From Bacteroidales bacterium UBA4116 (GTDB lineage: Bacteria; Bacteroidota; Bacteroidia; Bacteroidales; Tannerellaceae), in NCBI GenBank assembly GCA_002381645.1, contig DFXE01000023.1, forward strand, positions 124,001-188,000: a stretch of DNA of 64,000 bases, given 5' to 3'. This document shows, in pieces, positions 41,356-51,518 of this stretch (its first letter is position 1; every line of letters starts with the position of its first letter). The notes beneath the pieces are model-generated. The model saw nothing but the letters and a program-made list of their open reading frames with translations, was not told where the DNA came from and made no database searches. A program made the translations under genes and the position numbers.

Positions 41356-42909
41356 ATGAATCTACGTAAACTTTTAGGAGTAGGTATAATGTTCTATACA
41401 TTGATACCACTTATGAATGCACAGCAGAAAGCTGAGATTGTCGTAAATGCCGACCTTGGAACAGAAACGATCAGCCGTCATATCTACGGTCATTTCTCGG
41501 AACATTTAGGAAGATGTATATACGGTGGGCTTTGGGTTGGCGAGAACTCCAGCATACCGAATACAAACGGAGTAAGGAACGATGTCATCGCGGCGCTTAA
41601 GCATATCCGGATACCCAACCTACGGTGGCCGGGCGGGTGCTTTGCCGACGAATACCATTGGATGGACGGGATCGGTCCGCGCGATCAGCGTCCCAAAATG
41701 GTCAATACCCATTGGGGAGGCGTGACCGAAGATAACAGCTTCGGGACCCATGAGTTTCTTAACTTGTGTGAAGAACTCGGAACCGAACCGTATATCTGTG
41801 GGAACATGGGTAGCGGAACGGTGGAAGAAATGTCGAAATGGGTAGAATACATCACATTCGACGGTGAAAGCCCGATGGCAAACCTGAGACGTAAAAACGG
41901 ACGTAACAAACCATGGAAAGTTCAATATTGGGGAGTAGGTAATGAAAACTGGGGTTGCGGCGGTAATATGAGCCCCGAAGGTTATGCGGAAAACTACCGG
42001 CGGTATGCAACCTATTGCCGGAATTACGGCGAAAACCGCCTGATAAAGATAGCGGGCGGGCCGAATGTGGACGACTACCGCTGGACAAGTACTTTAATGA
42101 AGAATATACCCGGGCATATGATGAACGGGCTATCTCTTCATTATTACACATTTGCCGATAGCTGGACCAATAAAGGGAATGCCACCGGATTTGATGATAA
42201 CGAATACTTCCGCACCCTTGAGAATGCCGCACATATTGAAGAGCTGATCGAGCGTCATACGGCTATCATGGATCAGTACGACCCTGAAAAACGCCTCGGG
42301 TTGATCATAGATGAATGGGGAGCCTGGTATAATGTGGAGCCGGGAACCAACCCCGGATTCCTGTATCAGCAGAACACCCTCCGCGATGCGTTGCTGGCAG
42401 GTGTAAGCCTGAATATATTCAATAAGCATTGCGACCGTGTGAAGATGGCCAATATCGCCCAGATGGTGAATGTTCTCCAGGCCATTATCCTCACGGAAGA
42501 CGAGAAGATGCTGCTGACTCCCACTTATCATGTTTTCGATATGTATAAAGTGCATCACGATGCTACTTTACTTCCCATGGATATCAATTGCGGGACATAC
42601 GAACGGTTGGGGCGCAGTTTACCTTCAGTGAGTGCAACGGCATCTAAAGATAAAAACGGAGCTGTGCATATTTCCCTCGTGAACATCGATCCGTATAACG
42701 ATATTGAAGTATCCTGTTCGGTTAGGGGAACGGCTGCTTCAAAAGTGGCGGAAGGGCAAATCATTACAGGAGAAGATGTCCGTACATTCAACACCTTCGA
42801 CCAGCCTGATAAAGTGAAACTGGCCGCTTTTAAAGGAGCAAAATACAAAGACGGTAAATTAACCCTGAAATTGCCTGCAAAATCATTAGTCACCCTTGAA
42901 CTGAAATAA
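41356..42909 (+). CDS. GH51 alpha-L-arabinofuranosidase
   Basis: A 517-residue enzyme with a Sec signal (MNLRKLLGVGIMFYTLIPLMNAQ). The GH51 (beta/alpha)8 barrel runs from about 40 to 400, and a C-terminal beta-sandwich follows. Diagnostic segments are ISRHIYGHFSEHLGRCIYGGLWVG, NLRWPGGCFADEYHWMDGIGPRDQRP, the acid/base Glu197 in GVGNENWGCGG, and the nucleophile Glu320 in LIIDEWGAWY. Both catalytic residues are present. It removes terminal alpha-L-arabinofuranosyl units from arabinan or arabinoxylan oligosaccharides, probably in the periplasm. It is the first gene of the PUL and lies 7 nt before the GH43 gene. Confidence 0.93.
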   Translation: MNLRKLLGVGIMFYTLIPLMNAQQKAEIVVNADLGTETISRHIYGHFSEHLGRCIYGGLWVGENSSIPNTNGVRNDVIAALKHIRIPNLRWPGGCFADEYHWMDGIGPRDQRPKMVNTHWGGVTEDNSFGTHEFLNLCEELGTEPYICGNMGSGTVEEMSKWVEYITFDGESPMANLRRKNGRNKPWKVQYWGVGNENWGCGGNMSPEGYAENYRRYATYCRNYGENRLIKIAGGPNVDDYRWTSTLMKNIPGHMMNGLSLHYYTFADSWTNKGNATGFDDNEYFRTLENAAHIEELIERHTAIMDQYDPEKRLGLIIDEWGAWYNVEPGTNPGFLYQQNTLRDALLAGVSLNIFNKHCDRVKMANIAQMVNVLQAIILTEDEKMLLTPTYHVFDMYKVHHDATLLPMDINCGTYERLGRSLPSVSATASKDKNGAVHISLVNIDPYNDIEVSCSVRGTAASKVAEGQIITGEDVRTFNTFDQPDKVKLAAFKGAKYKDGKLTLKLPAKSLVTLELK

Positions 42910-42916
42910 TACAATC

Positions 42917-44413
42917 ATGTATAAACCACTGAGTAAAGCTATCGTTATAACGATAGTAACCGCTTTAACCCTTTCTGCTTGCGGGAAAGAACGTGAACCG
43001 ATCGTACCGCAAAGTAATCCGAACCCGTGGGCGGACGATTATTCCGCCATCTCCGGCATGGCGAATTACAAAGCATGGGGGACCTATAACGTTCATGATC
43101 CCGCGGCATTTAAAGTGGGAGACACGTTTTATATGTATTCAACGGACGCTATTTACCGGGAGAATAAAGAAGAAGCCAAAGCGGCAGGCGTCCCGATCGG
43201 ATATATACAGGTAAGGAAATCGAAAGACCTGGTAAACTGGGAGTTTGCAGGGTGGGCGTTTCCCGAAATACCGGAAGAAGCTGTCAGGCATGTACGCGGT
43301 AACGCCGGTGGAGAAGGGGCAACCAATATCTGGGCTCCTTATCCGGTGGAATATAACGGCAAATACCGTTTGTATTACAGCGTATCCGCTTTTGCCCAAT
43401 CTGTTTCTTACCTGGGGCTTGCCGAGTCTGATTCGCCCGAAGGACCGTGGGAGCTTAAAGGCTGCGTTGTCAAAACAGATTCCACTTCCCGCATGAATGC
43501 CATAGACGCCAGTGTTGTGATCACTGAAGCGGGAGAGCATTGGATGGTATACGGTTCTTACTTCGGAGGATTATTTGCCGTACAGCTCGATCCGGAAACG
43601 GGGCTTACCCTAAAGGAAGGCGACCAGGGACACAGCATTGCACGCCGCGCCAACGGAAGGAAAGATAATATTGAAGCGCCGGAGATCATTTACAATCCGG
43701 AGCAAAAAAAATACTACCTGTTTGTATCGTACGATCCGTTAATGACTACTTATAATGTACGCGTAGGACGTTCGGATCATCCCCGGGGACCGTTTTACGA
43801 TATGTTTGGGGCAGATATGAAAGAGGAAACGAATAATTATCCGGTGCTGGCGCACCCCTACCGTTTCAATGATCATCCGGGCTGGGCGGGAACGGCCCAT
43901 TGCGGTGTGGTATCCGATAACGGAAAATATTATATGATGCACCAGGGACGTTTAAGCCCCGGTAACCAGATGATGGACCTGCATGTACGGGAGATATTCT
44001 GGACAGCCGGCGGATGGCCTGTTGTTTCACCCCAACGGTATGCCGGTATTCCCACGCAATCGTTTATACCGTCCGATTTTGCAGGCGACTGGGAAATTAT
44101 ACTCATCCGGGATAATAAATACGAACGCGACCTTTTTGCCGGACAGATAGTATGGGGAGAAGGCGAGTTGAGGAAGAATGAAGTAAACGTGTCTGTCCCT
44201 TATACGTTTACGGCAGACGGAAAGATCACAGGCGAACAGGAAGGCAACTGGTCGTATAGCCACAACGACGGCCTCCGGATACAGTTGGGCGAAAGCCTCA
44301 TCAAAGGACTGATCCCACATATGGGGCAGGACTGGGAAAATCAGAAAACCACCGTACTCTTTACCGGACTGGAAGAACACGGCTTTTCCGTATGGGGAAA
44401 ACGGGTCAGGTAA
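42917..44413 (+). CDS. GH43 endo-arabinanase-like lipoprotein
   Basis: A 498-residue lipoprotein (LSAC, Cys22), probably displayed at the cell surface. The five-bladed GH43 propeller carries the catalytic triad: base Asp61 (NVHDPAAF), Asp197 that tunes the pKa (NAIDASVV) and acid Glu253 (NIEAPEII). Residues from about 380 to the end (FAGDWEIILIRDNKYERDLFAGQIVWGEGELRKN...) form a C-terminal beta-barrel of the GH43_C type found in extracellular alpha-1,5-arabinanases such as Bacillus Abn2. I therefore predict endo- or exo-acting alpha-1,5-L-arabinanase activity. The gene is directly downstream of GH51 and 49 nt upstream of susC. Confidence 0.88.
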   Translation: MYKPLSKAIVITIVTALTLSACGKEREPIVPQSNPNPWADDYSAISGMANYKAWGTYNVHDPAAFKVGDTFYMYSTDAIYRENKEEAKAAGVPIGYIQVRKSKDLVNWEFAGWAFPEIPEEAVRHVRGNAGGEGATNIWAPYPVEYNGKYRLYYSVSAFAQSVSYLGLAESDSPEGPWELKGCVVKTDSTSRMNAIDASVVITEAGEHWMVYGSYFGGLFAVQLDPETGLTLKEGDQGHSIARRANGRKDNIEAPEIIYNPEQKKYYLFVSYDPLMTTYNVRVGRSDHPRGPFYDMFGADMKEETNNYPVLAHPYRFNDHPGWAGTAHCGVVSDNGKYYMMHQGRLSPGNQMMDLHVREIFWTAGGWPVVSPQRYAGIPTQSFIPSDFAGDWEIILIRDNKYERDLFAGQIVWGEGELRKNEVNVSVPYTFTADGKITGEQEGNWSYSHNDGLRIQLGESLIKGLIPHMGQDWENQKTTVLFTGLEEHGFSVWGKRVR

Positions 44414-44462
44414 ACGGGTTGCTTAACATAAGTAATCAATGATTAATAACTGAATTAATTTA

Positions 44463-47400
44463 ATGCACATGAACAAACTAAAAAAACAAAAAGAATTATT
44501 GCGGTGTGCTGTTATGATGTTGCTGCTGTGTATAGGTAGCTTCCATGCTACGGCGCAAAGCAATGTGGTAACAGGTACTGTAACCGATGTAAACGGAGAG
44601 CCGCTTATCGGTGTAAATGTAATCGTGAAAGAAGCCACCAATATCGGAACGATCACGGATCTCGACGGAAGGTTCTCATTAGATGTACTGGGCGGACGGA
44701 CACTTGTTTTTACCTATATCGGATATGCCTCGCAGGAAATATCCATTGAGGGCAGGAGGACATTGGATGTACAGCTCAGGGAAGACAGCGAAGTATTGGA
44801 CGAAGTTGTTGTAGTGGGTTACGGAACACAAAAGAAAAGCTCGTTAACGGGTGCTATCAGCAATATCCGTTCAGAAGAGTTAACCCGTACCACTACCAAC
44901 ACAACAGCGGGTGCTTTAGTAGGAAAGGTAGCAGGTATTTCAGCCAGGCAGGCGGACGGCCGTCCGGGTGGAAACGCCAAAATACAGATCCGTAACATGG
45001 GTACGCCGTTGTATGTTATCGATGGGATCCAGTCTGATGAAATGCAGTTTAACAATATTGATATACATAATATCGAGAGTATTTCCGTGCTGAAAGACGC
45101 TTCGGCTTCCATTTACGGTCTACGCGCTGCAAATGGTGTCGTACTGGTTACTACGAAAACAGGCAGGCGCGAACAAAAGAACCAGATCAATGCGAACGCC
45201 AATTACGGTATCCAGAATTTCATGCGTTATCCGGATGTTGCCAATGCTGCGGAATTTTATGAAGGACGCATGCAGGCCGACCTCAATACGTATGGTTCGA
45301 CTACCCGTACGATGGAAGAGTTGAATTTATGGAGGCAAGGCGAGGGTGATTATAAAAGCATGGACTGGCAGAAATTCATCATCAATAAGAATGCTCCGGT
45401 ATTCAATGGGAATGTCAGCGCCAGCGGAGGTTCGGAAAAAATCAATTATTACTTTGCTTTAGGACATACTAACCAGGAAGCAATGGTAAAAGGATTTGAT
45501 TTTAAACGGACCAATTTCCAGAGTAATGTGGATGCCAACATTACGAAGAACCTGAAAGTAGGGGTTAAATTGAACGGACGTATAGAAGAACGGAACAACA
45601 TAGGGGTTCCCGGTCTCGACGATTACTGGCAGCCTTACTATGCCATGTTTCAGAACTGGCCCACCCAGCAGGCTTATGCGAACGGTAACCCCAATTACGT
45701 AAACGCCACAAGGAACAATGCCACGGGTGCGGCTATATTTGATAAAAATATTACAGGGTATACGGATGATGTATGGAAAGGGCTGTCGGCCAACTTCTTT
45801 GCCGAATATACTTTCCCCATTCCGGGTCTGAAAGGAACAGTTATGTACGATTACAATATACAAAACCGTGCAATAGAAGAATTTGAATATACCTATAAAG
45901 TATATACGTATGACAAGGAGAATGATGCTTATAACGAATCATGGGGGAACCAGAATCCCTGGCGGCGGCGTATTAAAGATGAAAGAGTAAGACAGACCTT
46001 CCAGGCCCGCTTGAACTACGAACAAACATTTGACGATAAACACCATGTAACCGGGCTATTAGGGGTAGAAACAGTTGAAGGCGACAGGGATTACCTGATG
46101 TACAGAATTTTACCTACCAACAATTATATCCCGCTAACCAATAACCTTACGGATATAACAGAAATAGTAACTGAAATGAATGAAAATGCGCGCGCAGGTT
46201 ACATCTTTCGTGCCGCGTATGATTATTCCAGTAAATACTTTGCAGAATTCAGCGGGCGATATGACGGTTCTTACCTGTTCAGGTCGGGACATCGCTGGGG
46301 ATTTTTCCCTTCGGTTTCAGCCGGATGGAGATTATCCGAAGAGTCATTTATGCAGGGGTTGAATGAAAAGATATCCTTGTCTAATTTTAAGATCCGTGCA
46401 TCCTGGGGACAGATGGGGGATGATATTATTCGTTATACAAACGACCTTGCGAATGTTCAAAGGCACGGTATGCCGGAATATATCGTTAACCCGTATTCTT
46501 ATTTGGATGGTTATACCTATGGTGCGGGAAGTGCTGTATTGGGTGGGACCACTACAACAGGAGTAGTTTATCGCGGACGGCCTATTACCACTTTATCATG
46601 GATTAAGGCGACGCTGATCAATGTCGGAATTGATTACGGTTTTCTGGATAATCGTTTGAATGGTTCGTTCGAACTTTTCCAGCGGAAACGCACCGGATTA
46701 CCGGCAGCCAGATATGATGTGCTGGTACCGGTGGAAGTTGGTTTTGAACTGGCGAATGAAAACCTGAATTCAGATTATCACCAGGGTGTGGAACTGGCTG
46801 TAAGTTGGGGTGACCAAATAAATGATTTCAGTTATAACCTGGGATTTAATGCAACGTTGGCACGTATGAAATCCGGCGATTCGTACAAACCCCGTTTTGG
46901 TTCAAGCTGGAATGAATACAGGAATTCAACGGAAAACAGATGGGCGAATGTGAACTGGGGATACCAGGTGACTGGACGCTTCGAAAATTATGAACAGATC
47001 CAAAACTACAAAGTGGATAATGACGGACAGGGTAATACCACCATGTTGCCGGGAGATTTAATATACAAAGATGTTAATGGTGACGGCGTGATCAATGAAT
47101 TGGATGAACGCCCTATCGGGTATGGACTGGCGGAGTTACCACATTGGAACTTTGGTTTTAATACTTCTTTCGCATGGAAAGATTTTGACCTGAAAGCGGA
47201 TTTCGCCGCAGCAACAGGACAATCTTACCATATGCACTGGGAAGTGGCGTTCCCCTTCCAGGGAGACGGTAATTCAACACGCTATTTGCTGACCGACGCC
47301 TGGCACAGGGCAGACCCGACGAATGCAAACAGCGAGTGGATTGCAGGTTATTTCCCTGCTACCCGTTATGCCGGTGCCAATGTAAGCTTCAACCGTTATT

Positions 47401-47645
47401 CGGATTTCTGGGTACATAATACGTATTATATCAAATTACGTACGCTGGAATTGGGATATACCCTACCTAAGCATATATCCAGAAAGTTCTTTGTTGATTA
47501 TCTGCGGTTCTATGTGAACGCCTATAACCTCTTCAGTATTGATAACTTATCAAAATATCAGCTTGATCCCGAAATTGAGTCTAACAGCGCTCTGGTTACA
47601 CCGAATTTACGCACCATCAGTTTTGGATTAAATCTTAATTTTTAA
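44463..47645 (+). CDS. SusC-family TonB-dependent transporter (arabinan PUL)
   Basis: A 1060-residue outer-membrane transporter. The signal peptide ends IGSFHATAQ. A carboxypeptidase-regulatory-like domain at about 34-105 (VVTGTVTDVNGEPLIGVNVIVKEA...DLDGRFSL) is followed by the plug from EVLDEVVVVGYGTQKKSSLTGAI and the barrel ending ISFGLNLNF. Unlike the SusC at 20196 it has no STN domain, consistent with control by the HTCS rather than by sigma/FecR. The plug contains SISVLKDASASIYGLRAANGVVLVTTK. It works with the SusD 11 nt downstream to import arabino-oligosaccharides released at the surface. The start could also be the Met two codons later. Confidence 0.95.
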   Translation: MHMNKLKKQKELLRCAVMMLLLCIGSFHATAQSNVVTGTVTDVNGEPLIGVNVIVKEATNIGTITDLDGRFSLDVLGGRTLVFTYIGYASQEISIEGRRTLDVQLREDSEVLDEVVVVGYGTQKKSSLTGAISNIRSEELTRTTTNTTAGALVGKVAGISARQADGRPGGNAKIQIRNMGTPLYVIDGIQSDEMQFNNIDIHNIESISVLKDASASIYGLRAANGVVLVTTKTGRREQKNQINANANYGIQNFMRYPDVANAAEFYEGRMQADLNTYGSTTRTMEELNLWRQGEGDYKSMDWQKFIINKNAPVFNGNVSASGGSEKINYYFALGHTNQEAMVKGFDFKRTNFQSNVDANITKNLKVGVKLNGRIEERNNIGVPGLDDYWQPYYAMFQNWPTQQAYANGNPNYVNATRNNATGAAIFDKNITGYTDDVWKGLSANFFAEYTFPIPGLKGTVMYDYNIQNRAIEEFEYTYKVYTYDKENDAYNESWGNQNPWRRRIKDERVRQTFQARLNYEQTFDDKHHVTGLLGVETVEGDRDYLMYRILPTNNYIPLTNNLTDITEIVTEMNENARAGYIFRAAYDYSSKYFAEFSGRYDGSYLFRSGHRWGFFPSVSAGWRLSEESFMQGLNEKISLSNFKIRASWGQMGDDIIRYTNDLANVQRHGMPEYIVNPYSYLDGYTYGAGSAVLGGTTTTGVVYRGRPITTLSWIKATLINVGIDYGFLDNRLNGSFELFQRKRTGLPAARYDVLVPVEVGFELANENLNSDYHQGVELAVSWGDQINDFSYNLGFNATLARMKSGDSYKPRFGSSWNEYRNSTENRWANVNWGYQVTGRFENYEQIQNYKVDNDGQGNTTMLPGDLIYKDVNGDGVINELDERPIGYGLAELPHWNFGFNTSFAWKDFDLKADFAAATGQSYHMHWEVAFPFQGDGNSTRYLLTDAWHRADPTNANSEWIAGYFPATRYAGANVSFNRYSDFWVHNTYYIKLRTLELGYTLPKHISRKFFVDYLRFYVNAYNLFSIDNLSKYQLDPEIESNSALVTPNLRTISFGLNLNF

Positions 47646-47656
47646 TATCGGAAAAT

Positions 47657-49528
47657 ATGAAAAAGAACATTATATTTATTGTATTAACAATCATACTAAC
47701 CTGCCAGTTCTCCGGTTGTAACGATTTTCTGGATCGTACTCCGACAGATTTCCTTACGGATGAACAGGTATGGAACGACAACACCATGGTATTAGGTGTC
47801 CTGGCGAATGTGTACGACAGTGTACCCATGAACGGTTCTTTGCAGGATGATGTGAACTTTTCCCTGATTGACGATGTCATGTGGTGCGGACTAATGAATA
47901 CCGATGTGGAAACAGCCCGTAATCAGATGGTTGCTTATGCCTATGATTTCCTGCGTTATTATGATTACAGGTATATTTACAGGCTGAACCAGGGAATAGA
48001 AAAACTTCAGGCTTCGACTATCGCGGAAGATGATAAAGTGGTATATGAGAGTGAATTCCGCTTCCTGCGTGCTTATGCGTATTTTGAAATGGCACGCCGT
48101 ATGGGAGGTGTTCCTTTAATTACACAAACAGCCGAATATACTCCCGGAATGGACATTTCACAGCTGCAGGTAGCACGCTCTACCGAAGCGGAGGTGTACG
48201 ATTTCGTCTATAATGAATGTATGGCTATAAAAGAAATATTAGCCGCGAATAATGGTGTGACTAATGTATCACGTGCCAATAAATATGCTGCCTTGGCCCT
48301 TGCCAGCCGTGCGATGTTATATGCCGGCTCCATATCTAAATACAATGCGGCGATGTCTTCACCCATTTCCTCTCCATTACAATCCGGTGTCGTAGGGATG
48401 ACGGGTACTTCACCAAACGGATATTATGAAAAAGCATTAGCTACGGCGGAAGAAATCATAAACGACGGTGTATTCCAACTTCACCCGGTAAACTCTTCTG
48501 ACGATTTCTATAATGCTGTTTGTGTCAAAGACGGGAACCGGGAAGTTATCTGGAGCAAGGACTACTCTTCCGGTAAATTTCATATTTTCTCTTTTTCGAA
48601 TATTCCCCAATCCATGAATGAAGACAATGATAATGGTTCGGATCTTTGCCCTACACTGGGTCTGGTAGAATCGTATCTTCCTTTAGACGGTGGACCGGGG
48701 AGAATAGCCGACAGGGATGCGAACGGCAATTATATTGCCTATGATGATGTATCGGAGATATTTGATGGCCGGGATTACCGTTTGAAGGGAACTTGCCTGG
48801 TACCGGGACAAACTTTTAAAGGCGCTCAATTAGATATACTGGCGGGAGTTGCTATCTATCAGGCGGACGGTTCTTACCTTTTGATTGAAGGCTCCGAAGC
48901 AAACAGCACGTATGATCCGGCAGATGATCACCCGAATGCCGACGGCGGACGTTTTGTAGGAAATGACGGGCCGTTAAGCCGTGCCACGTATACCAACACA
49001 GGATTTAATCTACGTAAATTTGTAGATGAAACAGCCGGTTCATCCGCACGAGGACAAGGTTCCTATATCTGGTGGGTTTACTTCAGGATGGGAGAAGTTT
49101 ACCTGAATGCAGCAGAAGCAGCTATGGAACTGGGACAAACGGATAAGGCGCTCAGATATGCGAATGCGATCCGGGAACGTGCCGGATTCGGTGCAAACTC
49201 ATGGACCGCGGCTGATCTGACAATCGATAATTTACTGCACGAACGTCGTTGTGAACTGGTATTGGAAGATCATCGTTTCTGGGATATGAAACGGCTCAGA
49301 AAGGCGCATATCCGGTGGAACGGAGTACAATCTGAAAATACCATGCTTTATGCTTTGTATCCTTTCCGCGTGATAGGTGGTCCGGACGACGGGAAATATA
49401 TATTCGACCGCCATGTGGCTTATCGTTTCAGGGCGCCCCGTAATTTCCGTGTCGGTAATTATTATTCCTCTTTTGCTACGGATGCATTAAACAGGAATCC
49501 GAAATTGGTTCAGAATCCTAATTTCTAA
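47657..49528 (+). CDS. SusD-family substrate-binding lipoprotein (arabinan PUL)
   Basis: A 623-residue lipoprotein with lipobox QFSGC (Cys21) and the SusD start CNDFLDRTPTDFLTDEQVWND. TPR-type helices include EFRFLRAYAYFEMARRMGGVPLITQ and KYAALALASRAMLYAGSISKYN. The C-terminal block is MGEVYLNAAEAAMELGQTDKALRYANAIRERAG, LLHERRCELVLEDHRFWDMKRL, ending LNRNPKLVQNPNF. The insertions around residues 330-430 (VESYLPLDGGPG...FVGNDGPLSRATYT) make it longer than canonical SusD (about 550), as in the long SusD branch that often accompanies a DUF3823 lipoprotein, which is indeed the next gene. Confidence 0.95.
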   Translation: MKKNIIFIVLTIILTCQFSGCNDFLDRTPTDFLTDEQVWNDNTMVLGVLANVYDSVPMNGSLQDDVNFSLIDDVMWCGLMNTDVETARNQMVAYAYDFLRYYDYRYIYRLNQGIEKLQASTIAEDDKVVYESEFRFLRAYAYFEMARRMGGVPLITQTAEYTPGMDISQLQVARSTEAEVYDFVYNECMAIKEILAANNGVTNVSRANKYAALALASRAMLYAGSISKYNAAMSSPISSPLQSGVVGMTGTSPNGYYEKALATAEEIINDGVFQLHPVNSSDDFYNAVCVKDGNREVIWSKDYSSGKFHIFSFSNIPQSMNEDNDNGSDLCPTLGLVESYLPLDGGPGRIADRDANGNYIAYDDVSEIFDGRDYRLKGTCLVPGQTFKGAQLDILAGVAIYQADGSYLLIEGSEANSTYDPADDHPNADGGRFVGNDGPLSRATYTNTGFNLRKFVDETAGSSARGQGSYIWWVYFRMGEVYLNAAEAAMELGQTDKALRYANAIRERAGFGANSWTAADLTIDNLLHERRCELVLEDHRFWDMKRLRKAHIRWNGVQSENTMLYALYPFRVIGGPDDGKYIFDRHVAYRFRAPRNFRVGNYYSSFATDALNRNPKLVQNPNF

Positions 49529-49541
49529 AATAAAACATATT

Positions 49542-50255
49542 ATGAGAAATATATTATTATTTTTAGCTATACTGCCTTTCGTTTTCACTTCCTGTGAATA
49601 CGATAATTACGATGAACCGACCGCTACTATTACGGGAAGGGTTATTTACGAAGGTCAGGCGATCCATGTGAAGAACAACCAGGTGACATTCCGGTTATAC
49701 GAACCCGGATGGGAACTATCGGCCAGTACGTATATGAATGTACAGGTTGCGCAGGAAGGAACTTTTAGCGCCACCGTATTTTCAGGGAAAAACTATCGCC
49801 TTATCCGGCAGGACAACATTGGACCCTGGGTAAATCCTACTTCTTCAGATACAGTGTTTGTCGATAATTGCCAGAATAACCATGTGGTGGATATGCCGGT
49901 GGTTCCTTATTATTTATTAGATAATGCCTCGATAACTTGCAACAATAAAATAATATCTGCAACGTGTTCGATCAGGGAGATAACTGCCGGACGGAACATT
50001 GAATTTGTTGGTCTGTATGCAGGACGTAATTTTATTGTTGACGATACCTATAATTTCGGTAATGGCGTCGGTTCGGTAACGACAACTGCCGCCGCAGGCG
50101 AACAGGTTAATTTATCATTGGATATCAACAGCCTGTCTGTGAGTTCTACAGCAGGTTCATTACCTTCTACCGGTTTTATATATGCCCGTATGGGATTGAA
50201 GATTGAAGGAATAGATGCAATGATCTATACGGAATCGTTTAAATTGTCTATTTAA
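49542..50255 (+). CDS. DUF3823 family surface lipoprotein
   Basis: A 237-residue lipoprotein (VFTSC, Cys18). It has an N-terminal beta-sandwich domain (TATITGRVIYEGQAIHVKNNQVTFRLYEPGWELSASTYMNVQVAQEGTFSATVFSGKNYRL) resembling a carboxypeptidase-regulatory fold. A second beta-rich domain follows from about 125. It corresponds to the DUF3823 family, found right after long-form SusD genes in Bacteroidales PULs. It probably sits beside the SusCD complex as an accessory glycan-binding protein, analogous to SusE. No catalytic residues are apparent. It is followed by a stem-loop with a T-rich tail, which probably ends the susC-susD-DUF3823 unit. Confidence 0.8.
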   Translation: MRNILLFLAILPFVFTSCEYDNYDEPTATITGRVIYEGQAIHVKNNQVTFRLYEPGWELSASTYMNVQVAQEGTFSATVFSGKNYRLIRQDNIGPWVNPTSSDTVFVDNCQNNHVVDMPVVPYYLLDNASITCNNKIISATCSIREITAGRNIEFVGLYAGRNFIVDDTYNFGNGVGSVTTTAAAGEQVNLSLDINSLSVSSTAGSLPSTGFIYARMGLKIEGIDAMIYTESFKLSI

Positions 50256-50297
50256 TATATTAGGTTAGCAGCAATATAGGTTTTTTAGGTAATGAAT

Positions 50298-50353
50298 GGG
50301 CTTTTTCTTGGATATTCTGAAAGAATAAATAAGAGTAAAGCCCTTTCTTTACA
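50298..50353 (+). terminator. nested hairpin after the DUF3823 gene
   Basis: GGGCTTT (50298-50304) pairs with AAAGCCC (50337-50343) and encloses a smaller ATTCT/AGAAT hairpin (50314-50318/50322-50326). The outer stem is followed by TTTCTTTAC. It is probably a terminator; the remaining gap to the next gene shows no other clear element. Confidence 0.5.
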
Positions 50354-50492
50354 TTAATAATTAATAATATGAATGAGAGTGGTCAAAGTAATTAATGAAG
50401 ATATTGTTTCCTGTTTACGAGCTGAGTAAAAGCCATACAACTGATAATATTACCTGACTAATTTAACTACTCATTCACATCAATAATAAAAT

Positions 50493-51452
50493 ATGAAACA
50501 AATTTATTCTCTTTTAGTAACAGGATTACTTCTGTTGTTATCCTTCCCTGCTAAGGCAGATACCACCTTTGTAGCCAGAGGAAATCCATTGATCGATTAT
50601 AAATATACGGCCGATCCGGGAGCGATGGTGTATGACGGGAAAGTGTATATTTATGCCGGACATGATGAGTGTCCGCCGCCTAAGGAGCATTACCTTATCA
50701 ACGAATGGCTTGTCTTTTCATCTCCGGATATGAAGACGTGGACAGAACATGCCGTACCCCTTAAAGCAAAAGATTTTTCGTGGGCAAGCGGCGAAGCATG
50801 GGCAAGCCAGGTGATCGAACGTGACGATAAATTCTATTGGTATGTAACGGTAGAACACAAGAACCGAGGCAAAGCTATAGGGGTAGCCGTAGCTGACTCT
50901 CCCATTGGTCCTTTTAAAGATGCGCGTGGTTCAGCGCTTATTACCAATGAAATGACCGGCCAAACCCCTAAAATGATGTGGGATGATATTGATCCGACTG
51001 TTTATATCGATGATAACGGGCAGGCTTATCTCTATTGGGGAAATGTACAATGCTATTATGCGAAGCTAAAAGAAAACATGATTGAACTGGATGGCCCGAT
51101 CCGCAAAGTAGACCTGCCTGCCTTTACGGAAGCTCCATGGATACATAAAAGAGGCGATTGGTATTACCTGTCATATGCTTCAGGATTTCCCGAAAAAATA
51201 GGCTATGCCATGAGCAAAAGCATAGAAGGACCGTGGGAATATAAAGGTATACTGAACGAACTGGCGGGTAATTGCAATACCAATCATCAGGCTATAATCG
51301 AATTTAACGGCGACTGGTATTTTATATACCATAACGGCGCCATCAACACTGCAGGCGGGAGTTTCCGCCGTTCGGTTTGTATAGATCGTTTATATTATAA
51401 TCCGGATGGAACCATGAAACGGATACAAATGACAAGCGAAGGTATTTTTTAA
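50493..51452 (+). CDS. GH43 glycosidase (arabinofuranosidase/xylosidase type)
   Basis: A 319-residue enzyme with a Sec signal ending FPAKA. It is a single-domain GH43 propeller with the triad Asp41 (YTADPGAMVYDGKVYIYAGHDE), Asp167 (DDIDPTVYID) and Glu213 (FTEAPWIHKR). The short form with the conserved GNPLIDYKYTADPGA start matches GH43 exo-acting alpha-L-arabinofuranosidases or beta-xylosidases of Bacteroidales. I cannot assign the subfamily by reading. The gene lies 66 nt before the HTCS and 238 nt after the DUF3823 gene, in the same direction. With GH51 it would finish degradation of imported arabino-oligosaccharides in the periplasm. Confidence 0.85.
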   Translation: MKQIYSLLVTGLLLLLSFPAKADTTFVARGNPLIDYKYTADPGAMVYDGKVYIYAGHDECPPPKEHYLINEWLVFSSPDMKTWTEHAVPLKAKDFSWASGEAWASQVIERDDKFYWYVTVEHKNRGKAIGVAVADSPIGPFKDARGSALITNEMTGQTPKMMWDDIDPTVYIDDNGQAYLYWGNVQCYYAKLKENMIELDGPIRKVDLPAFTEAPWIHKRGDWYYLSYASGFPEKIGYAMSKSIEGPWEYKGILNELAGNCNTNHQAIIEFNGDWYFIYHNGAINTAGGSFRRSVCIDRLYYNPDGTMKRIQMTSEGIF

Positions 51453-51518
51453 TAGCTGACCTGAGGGTTTGTGTAGGTGATTACGTATCTTCGTTTCTGA
51501 TAACATCCTGAATAATAT